Of a stretch of 64,000 nucleotides of DNA, positions 34,433 to 42,061 are shown piece by piece. This stretch comes from JANOSH01 sp031415695 (lineage in GTDB: Bacteria; Actinomycetota; Acidimicrobiia; Acidimicrobiales; Ilumatobacteraceae). The stretch's first letter is position 1. Each line of letters begins with the position of its first letter. The DNA lies in the NCBI GenBank assembly GCA_031415695.1, contig JANOSH010000037.1, positions 1-64,000 of the forward strand, in the 5' to 3' direction. Both the position numbers and the translations under genes were made by a program. Under the pieces are notes generated by a model, which did no database searches, was not told where the DNA came from, and saw only the letters and a program-made list of their open reading frames with translations.

Positions 34433-35451
34433 TGCTCACCGCCGACGAACGGGCGCAAACGGTCGACCACATTGCCAGCTTGCAGCTTGCGTCGGGCATG
34501 ATTCCGTGGTTTCCCGGCGGGCATTGCGACCCGTGGAATCATGTGGAAACTGCTATGGCTCTCACGACCGGCGACCACTTTCGAGCCGCCGAACGCGCCT
34601 ACCAATGGCTTGTCGACACCCAACGGCCCGACGGTAGTTGGCACAACTACTACCTTCCCGACGGCACTATCGAAGACGCCAAGCTCGATACCAACGTGTG
34701 TGCCTATGTGGCTGCCGGTATCTGGCACCATTGGCTTACTACTGGTGATCGTGGCTTCGTCGCCCACTTCTGGCCCATGGTTGAACGGGCAATCGACTGG
34801 GTGTTGCAGCTCCAAACACCTCGGGGCGAGATCATCTGGGCTCGCCATACCGACGGAAAACCGTGGAGCTACGCTCTGCTCACCGGGTCATCGTCAATTT
34901 GTCACAGTCTTGGATGCGCCCAGGCGCTAGCTGCGGTTGCGGGCGAGTATCGACCCGATTGGGAACTGGCGTCACTCAACCTTGCCGACGTTATTCGTGA
35001 TCAGCCCGGCGCGTTCGAGCCCAAGACGCGGTGGGCGATGGATTGGTATTACCCCGTTCTCAGCGGTGTCGTAACGGGCCTGGCAGCACAGACTCGCCTT
35101 GCGGCTAAGTACGACGAGTTTGTGATGGAGGGCCTCGGTGTGCGGTGCGTGAACAACGAACCGTGGGTCACGGCATCGGAAACCGCCGAATGCGCCATGG
35201 CGTTCGCTGCCGCCGGCCTTACCCAAACAGCCACCGATCTACTCGAGGCCACCTATGCCCATCGAGACCATGACGGCGCCTATTTCACCGGCATTGTGTA
35301 TCCGGGACGGGTGCTGTTCCCCGATAACGAACGCTCGGCCTATACCGCTGCCGCCGTGCTCCTAGCCGACGATTTGCTGACCCGCCGCTCGAAGGCGTCG
35401 GGTCTATTCGCTGCCGACGCGGCGCAAGATTCGCAGCGAACCTTCGACTGA
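34432..35451 (+). CDS. prenyltransferase/squalene-cyclase alpha-barrel-fold protein
   Basis: 339 residues of alpha-helical repeats in the terpenoid cyclase/prenyltransferase six-hairpin superfamily: QTVDHIASLQLASGMIPWF, AAERAYQWLVDTQRPDGSWH, VERAIDWVLQLQTPRGEIIW and AECAMAFAAAGLTQTATDLL, with repeated Q-x-x-DG-x-W-like turns. I see no DXDD cyclase motif, so catalysis may differ from hopene cyclases, or the protein may act on a glycan (six-hairpin glycosidase-like). It is the third gene of the GT4-methyltransferase operon. Its last 70 bases form the left copy of an 88-bp duplicated segment, and a 47-bp piece from its middle recurs at 38019. Confidence 0.7.
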   Translation: MLTADERAQTVDHIASLQLASGMIPWFPGGHCDPWNHVETAMALTTGDHFRAAERAYQWLVDTQRPDGSWHNYYLPDGTIEDAKLDTNVCAYVAAGIWHHWLTTGDRGFVAHFWPMVERAIDWVLQLQTPRGEIIWARHTDGKPWSYALLTGSSSICHSLGCAQALAAVAGEYRPDWELASLNLADVIRDQPGAFEPKTRWAMDWYYPVLSGVVTGLAAQTRLAAKYDEFVMEGLGVRCVNNEPWVTASETAECAMAFAAAGLTQTATDLLEATYAHRDHDGAYFTGIVYPGRVLFPDNERSAYTAAAVLLADDLLTRRSKASGLFAADAAQDSQRTFD

Positions 35452-35467
35452 CGTCTCGACGAACAGG
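35380..35467. repeat. left copy of an 88-bp direct repeat flanking an insertion
   Basis: This segment covers the last codons of the cyclase-fold gene, its stop, and the antisense 3' end of a methyltransferase. It matches 38086-38173 with about six mismatches. Between the copies lie about 2.6 kb with an unrelated lipoprotein gene and an M23 gene. Confidence 0.8.
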
Positions 35468-35525
35468 CCTGACGCCAACCCGGAATCGAGTGGGTTCTTG
35501 TCGACTGCGATCTCGGTATTTGAAA
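35404..35525 (-). pseudogene. 3' remnant of a methyltransferase gene
   Basis: On the reverse strand the sequence encodes SGLFVETSVEGSLRILRRVGSE and a stop, nearly identical to the last 22 residues of the intact methyltransferase at 38110 (which ends RRVCSE). Upstream of this tail the reading (TEIAVDKNPLD...) departs from that gene, and further up no good frame is kept, so only the tail remains. It overlaps the end of the cyclase-fold gene in antisense, an arrangement reproduced at 38086-38173. Confidence 0.65.
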
Positions 35526-35720
35526 GAGGTGTGCAGCGTTGGGTGCGGTGGTAACGACCCTGTTTCGCTTGCGGCACCGAGCGCCGGACAACAAAGCCGC
35601 GATCCTTACGCGGCTCAACGATCGATGAACTAGCAGCCCAAGGTGCTTCATGACCTCGCCACGATCGGCAGCGCGGACCGCACGGTCGATGGCCAACCTC
35701 GTCCACCTATCGTTTGATCC

Positions 35721-36545
35721 TCAAGGGTTGGGTACCGGACCGGGTTTGTGGTCGATGGGTCCTTCGTATCGGCAGGTAACTTTCGATGCGTCGAGCTCCG
35801 TAAACTGTCCTGTTTTGGGGTCTAAGCGTACGGCGGCTACTGCTGGCTCGGCATTGATACGCTTTACGTCGATTGCTGCCACAGCGGTGATATGTTCATC
35901 GCGTACACCATCGAGTGAGCACGTTCTCGTGTAGTACTCGGTGCCGTCTCGGACTTCCGCGATTGGAAGCTCGGCCGTGTCGAGAATGACGTAACGTCCA
36001 AACGGCTTTTCCTCGAATCCGTTTGGCTTGACGCGTGGGCCCAAGTAGCGCCCACCGACGAGAACAAGGCGGTCTGGTAGGCGCAACGAGAACTCGCCGA
36101 TATCTCCTAGTCTTCCGTCGGCATCCAAACCGACTCCGCCCCCACCGCCCCAGCTACCCTCAGGGAGTTCGAAGTCGCCGAAGTAGATCAGCGGGTCTGG
36201 CAACGGCGCAGCAATTTCGAAGTTGCGACCGATCATTTGGGGGTCGAGCGGTCCGCTGGTCAGTTTGATCGGGCTTGCTGGGCGCGGAAACTGGGTTATT
36301 ACCACGGGTTCTGGTGGCGGTGTCTGCATTCGTGGTTCGGTCGTTTGGGGTGGCAGGTCGGGCTTGGTTTCTGGCTCCGTGGTCTGCGCGACGGCTGGGG
36401 TCGAGGCCGTTGGCCGGCTGGTCGTCGGGGGTGCTGTCGATACGGGTGCTGCGGTCGGCTGGTCAGGCACCGTCCCGCACGCCGCAAGAGCACCGAACAG
36501 CATCACCGTAACCAGTTCGTTGATGACTCTGACGTGTCGCATCAT
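35721..36545 (-). CDS. lipoprotein of unknown function
   Basis: 274 residues. The signal VINELVTVMLFGALAACGT has lipobox LAAC, followed by ~75 residues of Thr/Pro-rich linker (APVSTAPPTTSRPTASTPAV). The globular part begins near residue 90 (FPRPASPIKLTSG), with a Gly-rich loop (SWGGGGGVGLDADGRLGD) and two cysteines (RTCSLDG and SKVTCRYEG) that may pair. No catalytic motif recognised. With the adjacent M23 protein it makes up the inserted 2.6-kb segment, so the two may act together at the cell surface. Confidence 0.7.
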   Translation of the reverse strand: MMRHVRVINELVTVMLFGALAACGTVPDQPTAAPVSTAPPTTSRPTASTPAVAQTTEPETKPDLPPQTTEPRMQTPPPEPVVITQFPRPASPIKLTSGPLDPQMIGRNFEIAAPLPDPLIYFGDFELPEGSWGGGGGVGLDADGRLGDIGEFSLRLPDRLVLVGGRYLGPRVKPNGFEEKPFGRYVILDTAELPIAEVRDGTEYYTRTCSLDGVRDEHITAVAAIDVKRINAEPAVAAVRLDPKTGQFTELDASKVTCRYEGPIDHKPGPVPNP

Positions 36546-36579
36546 GGGGACCCGGTTTCTGTGAGTATGGCCGTGGTAG

Positions 36580-37896
36580 TTACCAAAGCGCTATAAAATC
36601 GTCGTAGGAATCGTTGTCCCAATCAGACACCAGAGCAATGTCGTTATCGCCCGCAAACGTTATGTTCATGCCTAGCGTGCCAGGGAATCCCGTCACCCCG
36701 AGCCACTGGTACGCACCATTACGAGCAATGATTGGCCGAGCGCACGACGTGGAGTTCCACTGCCCCGCCAACCCGTGATCGGTGTACACAGCCGGGTAGC
36801 GTTCACCCCATACAAAGACCTGCTCAGCAGCCGTGGCGTACTGGTAATCCAAATGCCATTGCAACTGTGCAGCGCCAGTGTCACGGTTCACGCCAGGGTT
36901 GTCGTCACCATCACAATCCCAATCACCAACAACTGGCACATCGTTCTGCAAGCCCCACACGAAATTCCATACCGGCGCACCCGACAACAACCAATACAAC
37001 ACACCACCTGACCTTCGCACCATACCGAACTCATCGGCACCGACGTTCCAGTCACCAGCCACAGGGGTATCACCCGCGATCCCATATTGGCTAACACTCG
37101 CCACCGGAAGAAGCGACCCATCCGCCGCAGTCGTCAACTTAGTGTTGGTCAACCACCAATCCAAGAGCCCGTTCGACGTGTTGTAACGAACGATCCCCGG
37201 GGTGTCATAACCGTCACCATCCCAATCCCCAGACACAGGAATATCGCCACCCAACCCGAACTGGAGATTCTTCACCGCCGGGCCGTTCGTCGGGTCGTTC
37301 TTCAAACCCCACCAACCAGAAAAGCCGATCGGTGACTGGGCCGTCACAGGACCACTCAACGGCACCGCAGCCATCTGCGAATTAACATCCACCCAATACC
37401 CGGTATTCGTATTGAAAATCTCGAAATGCAAATGCACCGAATTATTCGAACCACCACTCTTACCCTGATACCCGATCAACTGACCCGTTGCAACACGCTG
37501 ATTGGTAGCAACCGCTAGTGAATTGAGATGAACGTACCGCGTCTCAAGACCGAAACCATGACGAAGTATCACGTATCTGCCGTAACCCACGCCGGTGCCA
37601 TTCCAAGCAGCGCTCGCGTTGGTATCGGCCACGTGTACAAATCCCGAGTACGAAGCGTAGACCGGGGCGCCAAGCCCTCCGTACGCAAACATGTCGGTCC
37701 CGTCGTGCGCTGAATTTACTCCGGGAACCAACCGGTAGCCCACGGTGCCATTGATCGGGTACGTAAACGGAAACAAAAGAGCACCAGGTTGATTGCCCGC
37801 CGACGCAACACCCGGATGCGCCACCACCGATACAATGCAAGCAGAAAGAACAACCCACACGACAGTCAAACAGCGAACGCGTCCACTTCCCCGCAT
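36580..37896 (-). CDS. secreted M23-family peptidase-like protein with FG-GAP-type repeats
   Basis: About 438 residues from ATG 37896 (a second ATG is at 37923). A signal peptide (VRCLTVVWVVLSACIVSVVA, cleavage near ASAG) leads into an LytM/M23 domain: HDGTDMFAYGG gives the first His-x3-Asp zinc motif and VHLHFEIFN the His-x-His motif, so the site looks intact. From about residue 185, four repeats of the type GDIPVSGDWDGDGYDTPGIV (Ca-binding FG-GAP/VCBS-like) form a C-terminal propeller-like region. Likely cuts peptidoglycan cross-links or acts as an amidase activator at the surface. It belongs to the inserted segment. A run of ten Cs (Gs on the coding strand) lies 42-51 bases before the ATG. 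Confidence 0.85.
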   Translation of the reverse strand: MRGSGRVRCLTVVWVVLSACIVSVVAHPGVASAGNQPGALLFPFTYPINGTVGYRLVPGVNSAHDGTDMFAYGGLGAPVYASYSGFVHVADTNASAAWNGTGVGYGRYVILRHGFGLETRYVHLNSLAVATNQRVATGQLIGYQGKSGGSNNSVHLHFEIFNTNTGYWVDVNSQMAAVPLSGPVTAQSPIGFSGWWGLKNDPTNGPAVKNLQFGLGGDIPVSGDWDGDGYDTPGIVRYNTSNGLLDWWLTNTKLTTAADGSLLPVASVSQYGIAGDTPVAGDWNVGADEFGMVRRSGGVLYWLLSGAPVWNFVWGLQNDVPVVGDWDCDGDDNPGVNRDTGAAQLQWHLDYQYATAAEQVFVWGERYPAVYTDHGLAGQWNSTSCARPIIARNGAYQWLGVTGFPGTLGMNITFAGDNDIALVSDWDNDSYDDFIALW

Positions 37897-37937
37897 AATG
37901 TGATCGCCTGCACCATTCCCCATGTGCACACAATGCG

Positions 37938-37947
37938 CCCCCCCCCC
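37938..37947. repeat. homopolymer run C(10)
   Basis: Ten consecutive C on the forward strand, just upstream of the M23 gene's likely start on the reverse strand. If a further upstream start (37968) were used, the run would be inside the coding region (Gly codons) and slippage would switch the frame. Otherwise it could alter promoter or leader spacing. It is the only such long run I noticed in the window. Confidence 0.8.
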
Positions 37948-38018
37948 AGTAAATGTCAATAGGAACAATCGTCTTGTTTGAATTGTTGTCCCATGCCAGG
38001 GGCGCGTTAGAGCAAAAC

Positions 38019-38065
38019 GTGCGTGAACAACAAACCGTGGATCACAGCGACTGAAACCGCCGAGT
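38019..38065 (+). pseudogene. 47-bp remnant of the cyclase-fold gene
   Basis: Bases 38019-38065 match 35145-35191 of the intact cyclase-fold gene (GTGCGTGAACAAC...GAAACCGCCGA, about six differences) but run into a stop codon. About 190 bases of the parent gene are missing before the repeat resumes at 38086. This shows that the right junction also once carried a copy of that gene. Confidence 0.65.
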
Positions 38066-38085
38066 AGTTCGAGATCGGGGTACTC

Positions 38086-38173
38086 ACCCGCCGATCGAAG
38101 GCGTCGGGTCTATTCGCTACAGACGCGTCGCAAGATTCGCAGCGAACCCTCGACTGACGTCTCGACGAAAAGG
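38086..38173. repeat. right copy of the 88-bp direct repeat
   Basis: Counterpart of 35380-35467, about 93% identical. Here the methyltransferase reading on the reverse strand is intact and the cyclase-fold gene is the remnant, the mirror image of the left junction. Confidence 0.8.
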
Positions 38174-38754
38174 CCCGACTGCAACGCAGGACGATAAATG
38201 TCCTTGTAGGGAGGGCGGCCGCCGTCTTTCGGGTCGGGGAACACATCGTGGATGGCAAGGTACCCGCCGGGAGCCACATGAGGGGTCCAGCCGGCGTAAT
38301 CGGCTCGGGCCGGTTCGACACCGTGACCCCCGTCGATGAAACACAACGCCAACGGGGTCGTCCAGTACCGGGCCACGACTGCCGACAGACCAACAACGGC
38401 GAGGACATGATCCTCGACCCCAGCGTCATACAGCGTTGAACGAAACGTCGGCAGGGTATCCATCTTGCCAATACGGGTGTCGACCAACGATGCGTCGTGC
38501 CATTCCCAGCCCGCTTGATTTTCCTCGCTGCCGCGATGATGATCGACGGCAAAAAGTACGGTGTCGGAGCGTCGCGCCGCGTCACCTAACCAGATGGTTG
38601 AACGGCCGCAGTACGACCCGACTTCTAGGAACGCCAAGCCCGGCAGTGCTCGCCCGGCCACGAGCGCAGCCGCGTGCAGTGCATCGCCCTCGTTTGGCGG
38701 CATGAAACCGGTTGCAGCTAACGCAGCGGCCCGCAACGGGCCGCTGATCACCAC
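38110..38754 (-). CDS. class I SAM-dependent methyltransferase (Methyltransf_24 type)
   Basis: 214 residues. Motif I is AFLEVGSYCGRSTIWLGDAA, the strand-2 acid is in VLFAVDHHRGSEENQAGWEW (the D-H-H-x-G pattern of this subfamily), and LCFIDGGHGVEPARADYAGW is the conserved IDG-H segment, with GGYLAIHDVFPDP after it. Such enzymes often modify sugars or act in surface polysaccharide pathways. The GTG at 38754 overlaps the nitroreductase stop, giving a GtrA-nitroreductase-methyltransferase operon that faces the GT4 operon. The tail lies in the 88-bp repeat. Confidence 0.9.
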   Translation of the reverse strand: MVISGPLRAAALAATGFMPPNEGDALHAAALVAGRALPGLAFLEVGSYCGRSTIWLGDAARRSDTVLFAVDHHRGSEENQAGWEWHDASLVDTRIGKMDTLPTFRSTLYDAGVEDHVLAVVGLSAVVARYWTTPLALCFIDGGHGVEPARADYAGWTPHVAPGGYLAIHDVFPDPKDGGRPPYKDIYRPALQSGLFVETSVEGSLRILRRVCSE

Positions 38755-39407
38755 GTGTCCCAGTGGATGATGCTGTCGGCTGGTGGGCGCCCGGCTGGCT
38801 TGAAGTCAGTACCGAGCGTGTAGGCCAATGGTGACAGGCACGCTTGTTGCACGTCGGCGAATGGAATGCCGACTATGTCGGCTACCGCCTGCTCTTGCAT
38901 CAGGTGCACGGTGGTCCATGCGGTTCCCAAGCTGCGGGCCCTGGCCGCCAACATGAAACTCCAGAGGCCGGGGAGCACGTTGGCCATCATCGATGCCGAC
39001 ACCATGGCCGGCATATTGTCGACACGTCCGCCGGTACACGCCAGTACTAGGACCGGCGCATCGCCCATCCGGTCACCAAGAAAGTCGGCCGATGTCGCCA
39101 CGCGCTTTTGCTGTGCGTTCCCCTCGTCAGTGCCCTTGTCGATCGAGCCGACATACACACCATCCATCGACCGGTAGATGTCGTAGCAGGTCCGATACAC
39201 GTCGCCGATGGCCTTGCGTTTCGCCTCGTCCTTAACAATGACAAACTGCATCGTGAGATTGTTTGAACCCGACGGTGCCTGCATGGCCAAATCGACGCAC
39301 TCGCGGATCAGGTCGTTGGGTACGTCGCGATCGAAGTCGAGACGCTTTCGTACGGCGCGGGTGGTGGACAACAGTTCATCGGAGGTCAAAGGCAACAGCG
39401 AGGACAT
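38748..39407 (-). CDS. nitroreductase-family FMN oxidoreductase
   Basis: 219 residues. LLSTTRAVRKRLDFDRDVPNDLI contains the FMN-phosphate-binding R-x-V-R-x-x pattern; LAMQAPSGSNNLTMQFVIV is the second FMN signature, and the C-terminal part has LGTAWTTVHLMQEQAVADIVG and LAYTLGTDFKPAGRPP. The ATG at 39407 is selected because the family domain starts just after it. Substrate unknown; the neighbouring GtrA and methyltransferase suggest a role with lipid or polyprenyl-linked intermediates, but that is only context. Confidence 0.88.
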   Translation of the reverse strand: MSSLLPLTSDELLSTTRAVRKRLDFDRDVPNDLIRECVDLAMQAPSGSNNLTMQFVIVKDEAKRKAIGDVYRTCYDIYRSMDGVYVGSIDKGTDEGNAQQKRVATSADFLGDRMGDAPVLVLACTGGRVDNMPAMVSASMMANVLPGLWSFMLAARARSLGTAWTTVHLMQEQAVADIVGIPFADVQQACLSPLAYTLGTDFKPAGRPPADSIIHWDTW

Positions 39408-39444
39408 AGATGTGAACTGTACGACGCCCGCAGAGGGCGCCGGG

Positions 39445-39879
39445 CTATTGAGCTGCGAACAGGTAATGATCGAGGACAAAGAACCGTACGAACCACAACA
39501 GGCCAAAGCCCGCGAGGTTGGCGAGGCTCACGGCCCATGCGTGTGGATAGACCATGAACATCGCAGTGGCCAAGATCGTCGAGATAACCAGGCCAGCCAG
39601 GCTCATCGCCCAAAAGACACCGGCTTGGCGCCGCAACGAAGCCTTGCTTTGCCTGCAGTTCCACACCCATCGTCGGGTGATCATGAACGCAGGGATCGAC
39701 GACAAACAAACAGCCGTAATGTTGGCGGGGGTGCCGTGCCAGTACAGCGCTCCGACAAGCCACCAGACGAGGCTTTGGGTCATTAGGGTTGAAAGCGCTG
39801 AGACCGCGACGAAGCGACGTCCGCGTGTCGCGAGGCGTGTGGACCACGCCTTGCGATCGAGTATCGCCGATGTCGCCAT
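39445..39879 (-). CDS. GtrA-family membrane protein
   Basis: 144 residues with four hydrophobic segments (FVAVSALSTLMTQSLVWWLV, ANITAVCLSSIPAFMITRRW, QAGVFWAMSLAGLVISTILA, AWAVSLANLAGFGLLWFVRF), the four-helix pattern of GtrA. The conserved W-x-W after helix 2 (RRWVWNCRQ) and the ending FFVLDHYLF fit. GtrA proteins help move polyprenyl-linked sugars across the membrane. Upstream of the nitroreductase by 37 bases, same strand. Confidence 0.85.
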   Translation of the reverse strand: MATSAILDRKAWSTRLATRGRRFVAVSALSTLMTQSLVWWLVGALYWHGTPANITAVCLSSIPAFMITRRWVWNCRQSKASLRRQAGVFWAMSLAGLVISTILATAMFMVYPHAWAVSLANLAGFGLLWFVRFFVLDHYLFAAQ

Positions 39880-39956
39880 GTGTGTAGAGACGTTTTAGCG
39901 CACGCAGCGGTCGCGTGGTGTTGTATCAGGTCTCGCTGACTACGGTTGCGAACATC

Positions 39957-40808
39957 ATGAATGACCAGCAAGCCGTCGAAGACCTCATACGACTACTGGA
40001 TCTGGAGGCCATCGAGGTCAATCTTTTTAGGGGAGTTTCACCCGACGAAGATCGCCAGCGGGTATTTGGCGGGCAGGTCGCCGGGCAAGCACTAGTCGCT
40101 GCTGCCCGCACCGTAGATGTCGGGCTTGTGCATTCGCTCCATGCCTACTTTTTGCGACCGGGCGACCCGAAAATTCCGATCCTCTATCAGGTCGACCGCA
40201 TTCGCGACGGGCGCAGTTTCGCCACCCGACGGGTCGTCGCCATCCAGAAAGGGGCGGCAATCTTCAATCTACAGGCAAGTTTTCATACGCCTGAGGACGG
40301 CCTCGAACACCAGATCGACATGCCAACGGTGCCAGCCCCTGACACCTTGCCCGATTTCAAGACGCGAATGGCTCCGTACAAAGACTCGCTCGGGCCCTAT
40401 TACGACCGGCCGCGGCCCATCGATATGCGCTACGTCGAAGGCATGCCGTTGGAGCGACGTGCAAAGGCTGAACCGTTTCAGCGGGTGTGGATGCGGGCGG
40501 CTGGAAACTTGCCCGCTGATCCGGTTCTGCACGCGTGTATTGTTACGTACGCCAGCGACATGACGCTGCTCGACACCGCGTTACTCCCCCATGGCGTGAC
40601 GTGGGAAGACAACACCCTGCAGATCGCAAGCCTCGATCACGCCATGTGGTTCCATCGTCCATTCCGCGCCGACGACTGGCTGTTGTACGACCAGTACACG
40701 CCGTCGTCGTCCGACAGCCGCGGCTTGGCGTGGGGGTCGATTTATTCCAGTGATGGGCGGCTCGTGATTTCGGTGGTTCAGGAAGGGTTACTGCGCAAAA
40801 CCACATGA
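39957..40808 (+). CDS. tesB: acyl-CoA thioesterase II
   Basis: 283 residues with a double hot-dog fold. The N-terminal half has FRGVSPDEDRQRVFGGQVAGQALVAA and VHSLHAYFLRPGDPKIPILY; the C-terminal half has VTYASDMTLLDTALLPHG, whose Asp belongs to the catalytic D-S/T-Q triad, and SLDHAMWFHRPFRADDWLLY. It hydrolyses acyl-CoA thioesters in the cytoplasm. ATG 39957 is preferred over an upstream in-frame codon by family alignment. The stop overlaps the next gene's start by 4 bases. Confidence 0.94.
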   Translation: MNDQQAVEDLIRLLDLEAIEVNLFRGVSPDEDRQRVFGGQVAGQALVAAARTVDVGLVHSLHAYFLRPGDPKIPILYQVDRIRDGRSFATRRVVAIQKGAAIFNLQASFHTPEDGLEHQIDMPTVPAPDTLPDFKTRMAPYKDSLGPYYDRPRPIDMRYVEGMPLERRAKAEPFQRVWMRAAGNLPADPVLHACIVTYASDMTLLDTALLPHGVTWEDNTLQIASLDHAMWFHRPFRADDWLLYDQYTPSSSDSRGLAWGSIYSSDGRLVISVVQEGLLRKTT

Positions 40809-42016
40809 TGCGTCGGGTGGGTATTGCGTTTGTCGTGACGGCGGTGGGTTGTAGTTCGCCAGCATCGCGCGACCGGGCCGAGGTACATGTTGTACCAACG
40901 GTGGCTGCGGCGCTAGCGCGCACAAGTGTTGCATCAAGTCCCACGACGACAGCGGTTGCGCTACGACCTCAGCTCGACGGTTTGAGCGTGCAGATCACCG
41001 AGATAGCCAAGGTGATCGATCCAACCGTCGTAGTGCACAGGGTCGGCGACGCGTCGCTCTATATTGGTCAACGGTCCGGTCAGGTGATCCGGTTCAGCGA
41101 GGGCAATGCAAACACGATTCTCGACATCGCCGACCGTGTCACCGCTGGCGGTGAGCAAGGTCTGCTTGGCCTGGCTTTCAACCCGTCGGGCAACCGTTTG
41201 TATGTGCACTATTCCGACAGCGAGGGCGACACCTCCATCGACGAGTTCACTGTCGACACCGACGGCACCGTGGCGGTCGAGTCACGCCGACACGTTTTCG
41301 GACAGGAACAACCCCACGCCAATCACAACGGGGGCACCATCACGTTCGGTCCCGACGGCTATCTGTACGTTGGCCTAGGCGACGGCGGATCGTCAGGTGA
41401 TCCGCAGCGACGAAGTGGGATCCTGACATCATTGTTGGGCAAGATTCTGCGAATCGACCCCGGCCAGCAGGCCACTGCGCCGTACGCGGCGCCGAGCTCC
41501 AACCCGTTCGTTGGAATTGCAGATGCTCGACCTGAGATCTGGGCGACCGGCCTACGGAATCCGTGGCGTCTGTCATTCGACCGGGCCACCGGCGACCTGT
41601 GGATTGGCGATGTCGGTCAAGGCGCCACCGAGGAAATCGACCGGCTTGCACCCAATGAGTCCGGCGTCGACTTCGGCTGGAGCGCCTTCGAGGGTTCCAC
41701 GCGCTTCAACGCCGACGTCGAATCCCCTCAACATCGCCCTCCCGTTCACGAATATCAACACGGCGACGGCCCGATGCAAGGGTGCTCGATCACGGGCGGG
41801 TTCGTGTACCGAGGAACGGCAATTCCGGCACTTAGGGGGGCCTACGTTTTCGCCGACTACTGCGCCAAGGGAATCCGGGCGATCGATCCGGCTGCCCCTG
41901 ACACCGCCGTTCTCATTTCGGAGACCGGCTCGTCGTTGGCCACCTTTGGTGAGGACACCGACGGCGAAATGTACGTGGCGTCGCTAGATGGCCAGGTCTT
42001 CAAGATCACGAGCTAG
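40805..42016 (+). CDS. PQQ-dependent sugar dehydrogenase-like lipoprotein (glucose/sorbosone dehydrogenase family)
   Basis: 403 residues. A lipoprotein-like N-terminus (RRVGIAFVVTAVGCSS) and a Ser/Thr-rich linker lead into a six-bladed propeller. GEQGLLGLAFNPSGNRLYVHYSD, EQPHANHNGGTITFGPDGYLYVGLGDGG, ATGLRNPWRLSFDRATGDLWIGDVGQ and VYRGTAIPALRGAYVFADYC are the GSDH/HIPL signatures. The His of PHANHNGG is the catalytic base in soluble glucose dehydrogenase, and the Arg in GLRNPWR binds PQQ. Acts outside the membrane on aldose sugars; PQQ synthesis genes are not in the window. Coupled to tesB by overlap. Confidence 0.9.
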   Translation: MMRRVGIAFVVTAVGCSSPASRDRAEVHVVPTVAAALARTSVASSPTTTAVALRPQLDGLSVQITEIAKVIDPTVVVHRVGDASLYIGQRSGQVIRFSEGNANTILDIADRVTAGGEQGLLGLAFNPSGNRLYVHYSDSEGDTSIDEFTVDTDGTVAVESRRHVFGQEQPHANHNGGTITFGPDGYLYVGLGDGGSSGDPQRRSGILTSLLGKILRIDPGQQATAPYAAPSSNPFVGIADARPEIWATGLRNPWRLSFDRATGDLWIGDVGQGATEEIDRLAPNESGVDFGWSAFEGSTRFNADVESPQHRPPVHEYQHGDGPMQGCSITGGFVYRGTAIPALRGAYVFADYCAKGIRAIDPAAPDTAVLISETGSSLATFGEDTDGEMYVASLDGQVFKITS

Positions 42017-42049
42017 TGCTCTATCGCCCAGGCGGAACCTAGGGCGTTC

Positions 42050-42055
42050 TAGTCT
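42050..42055 (+). promoter_or_regulatory. -10 box of a leaderless gene
   Basis: TAGTCT ends exactly 7 nt before the ATG at 42062, which places the transcription start on the first base of the start codon. No Shine-Dalgarno sequence is present. Confidence 0.5.
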
Positions 42056-42061
42056 CTCGGT

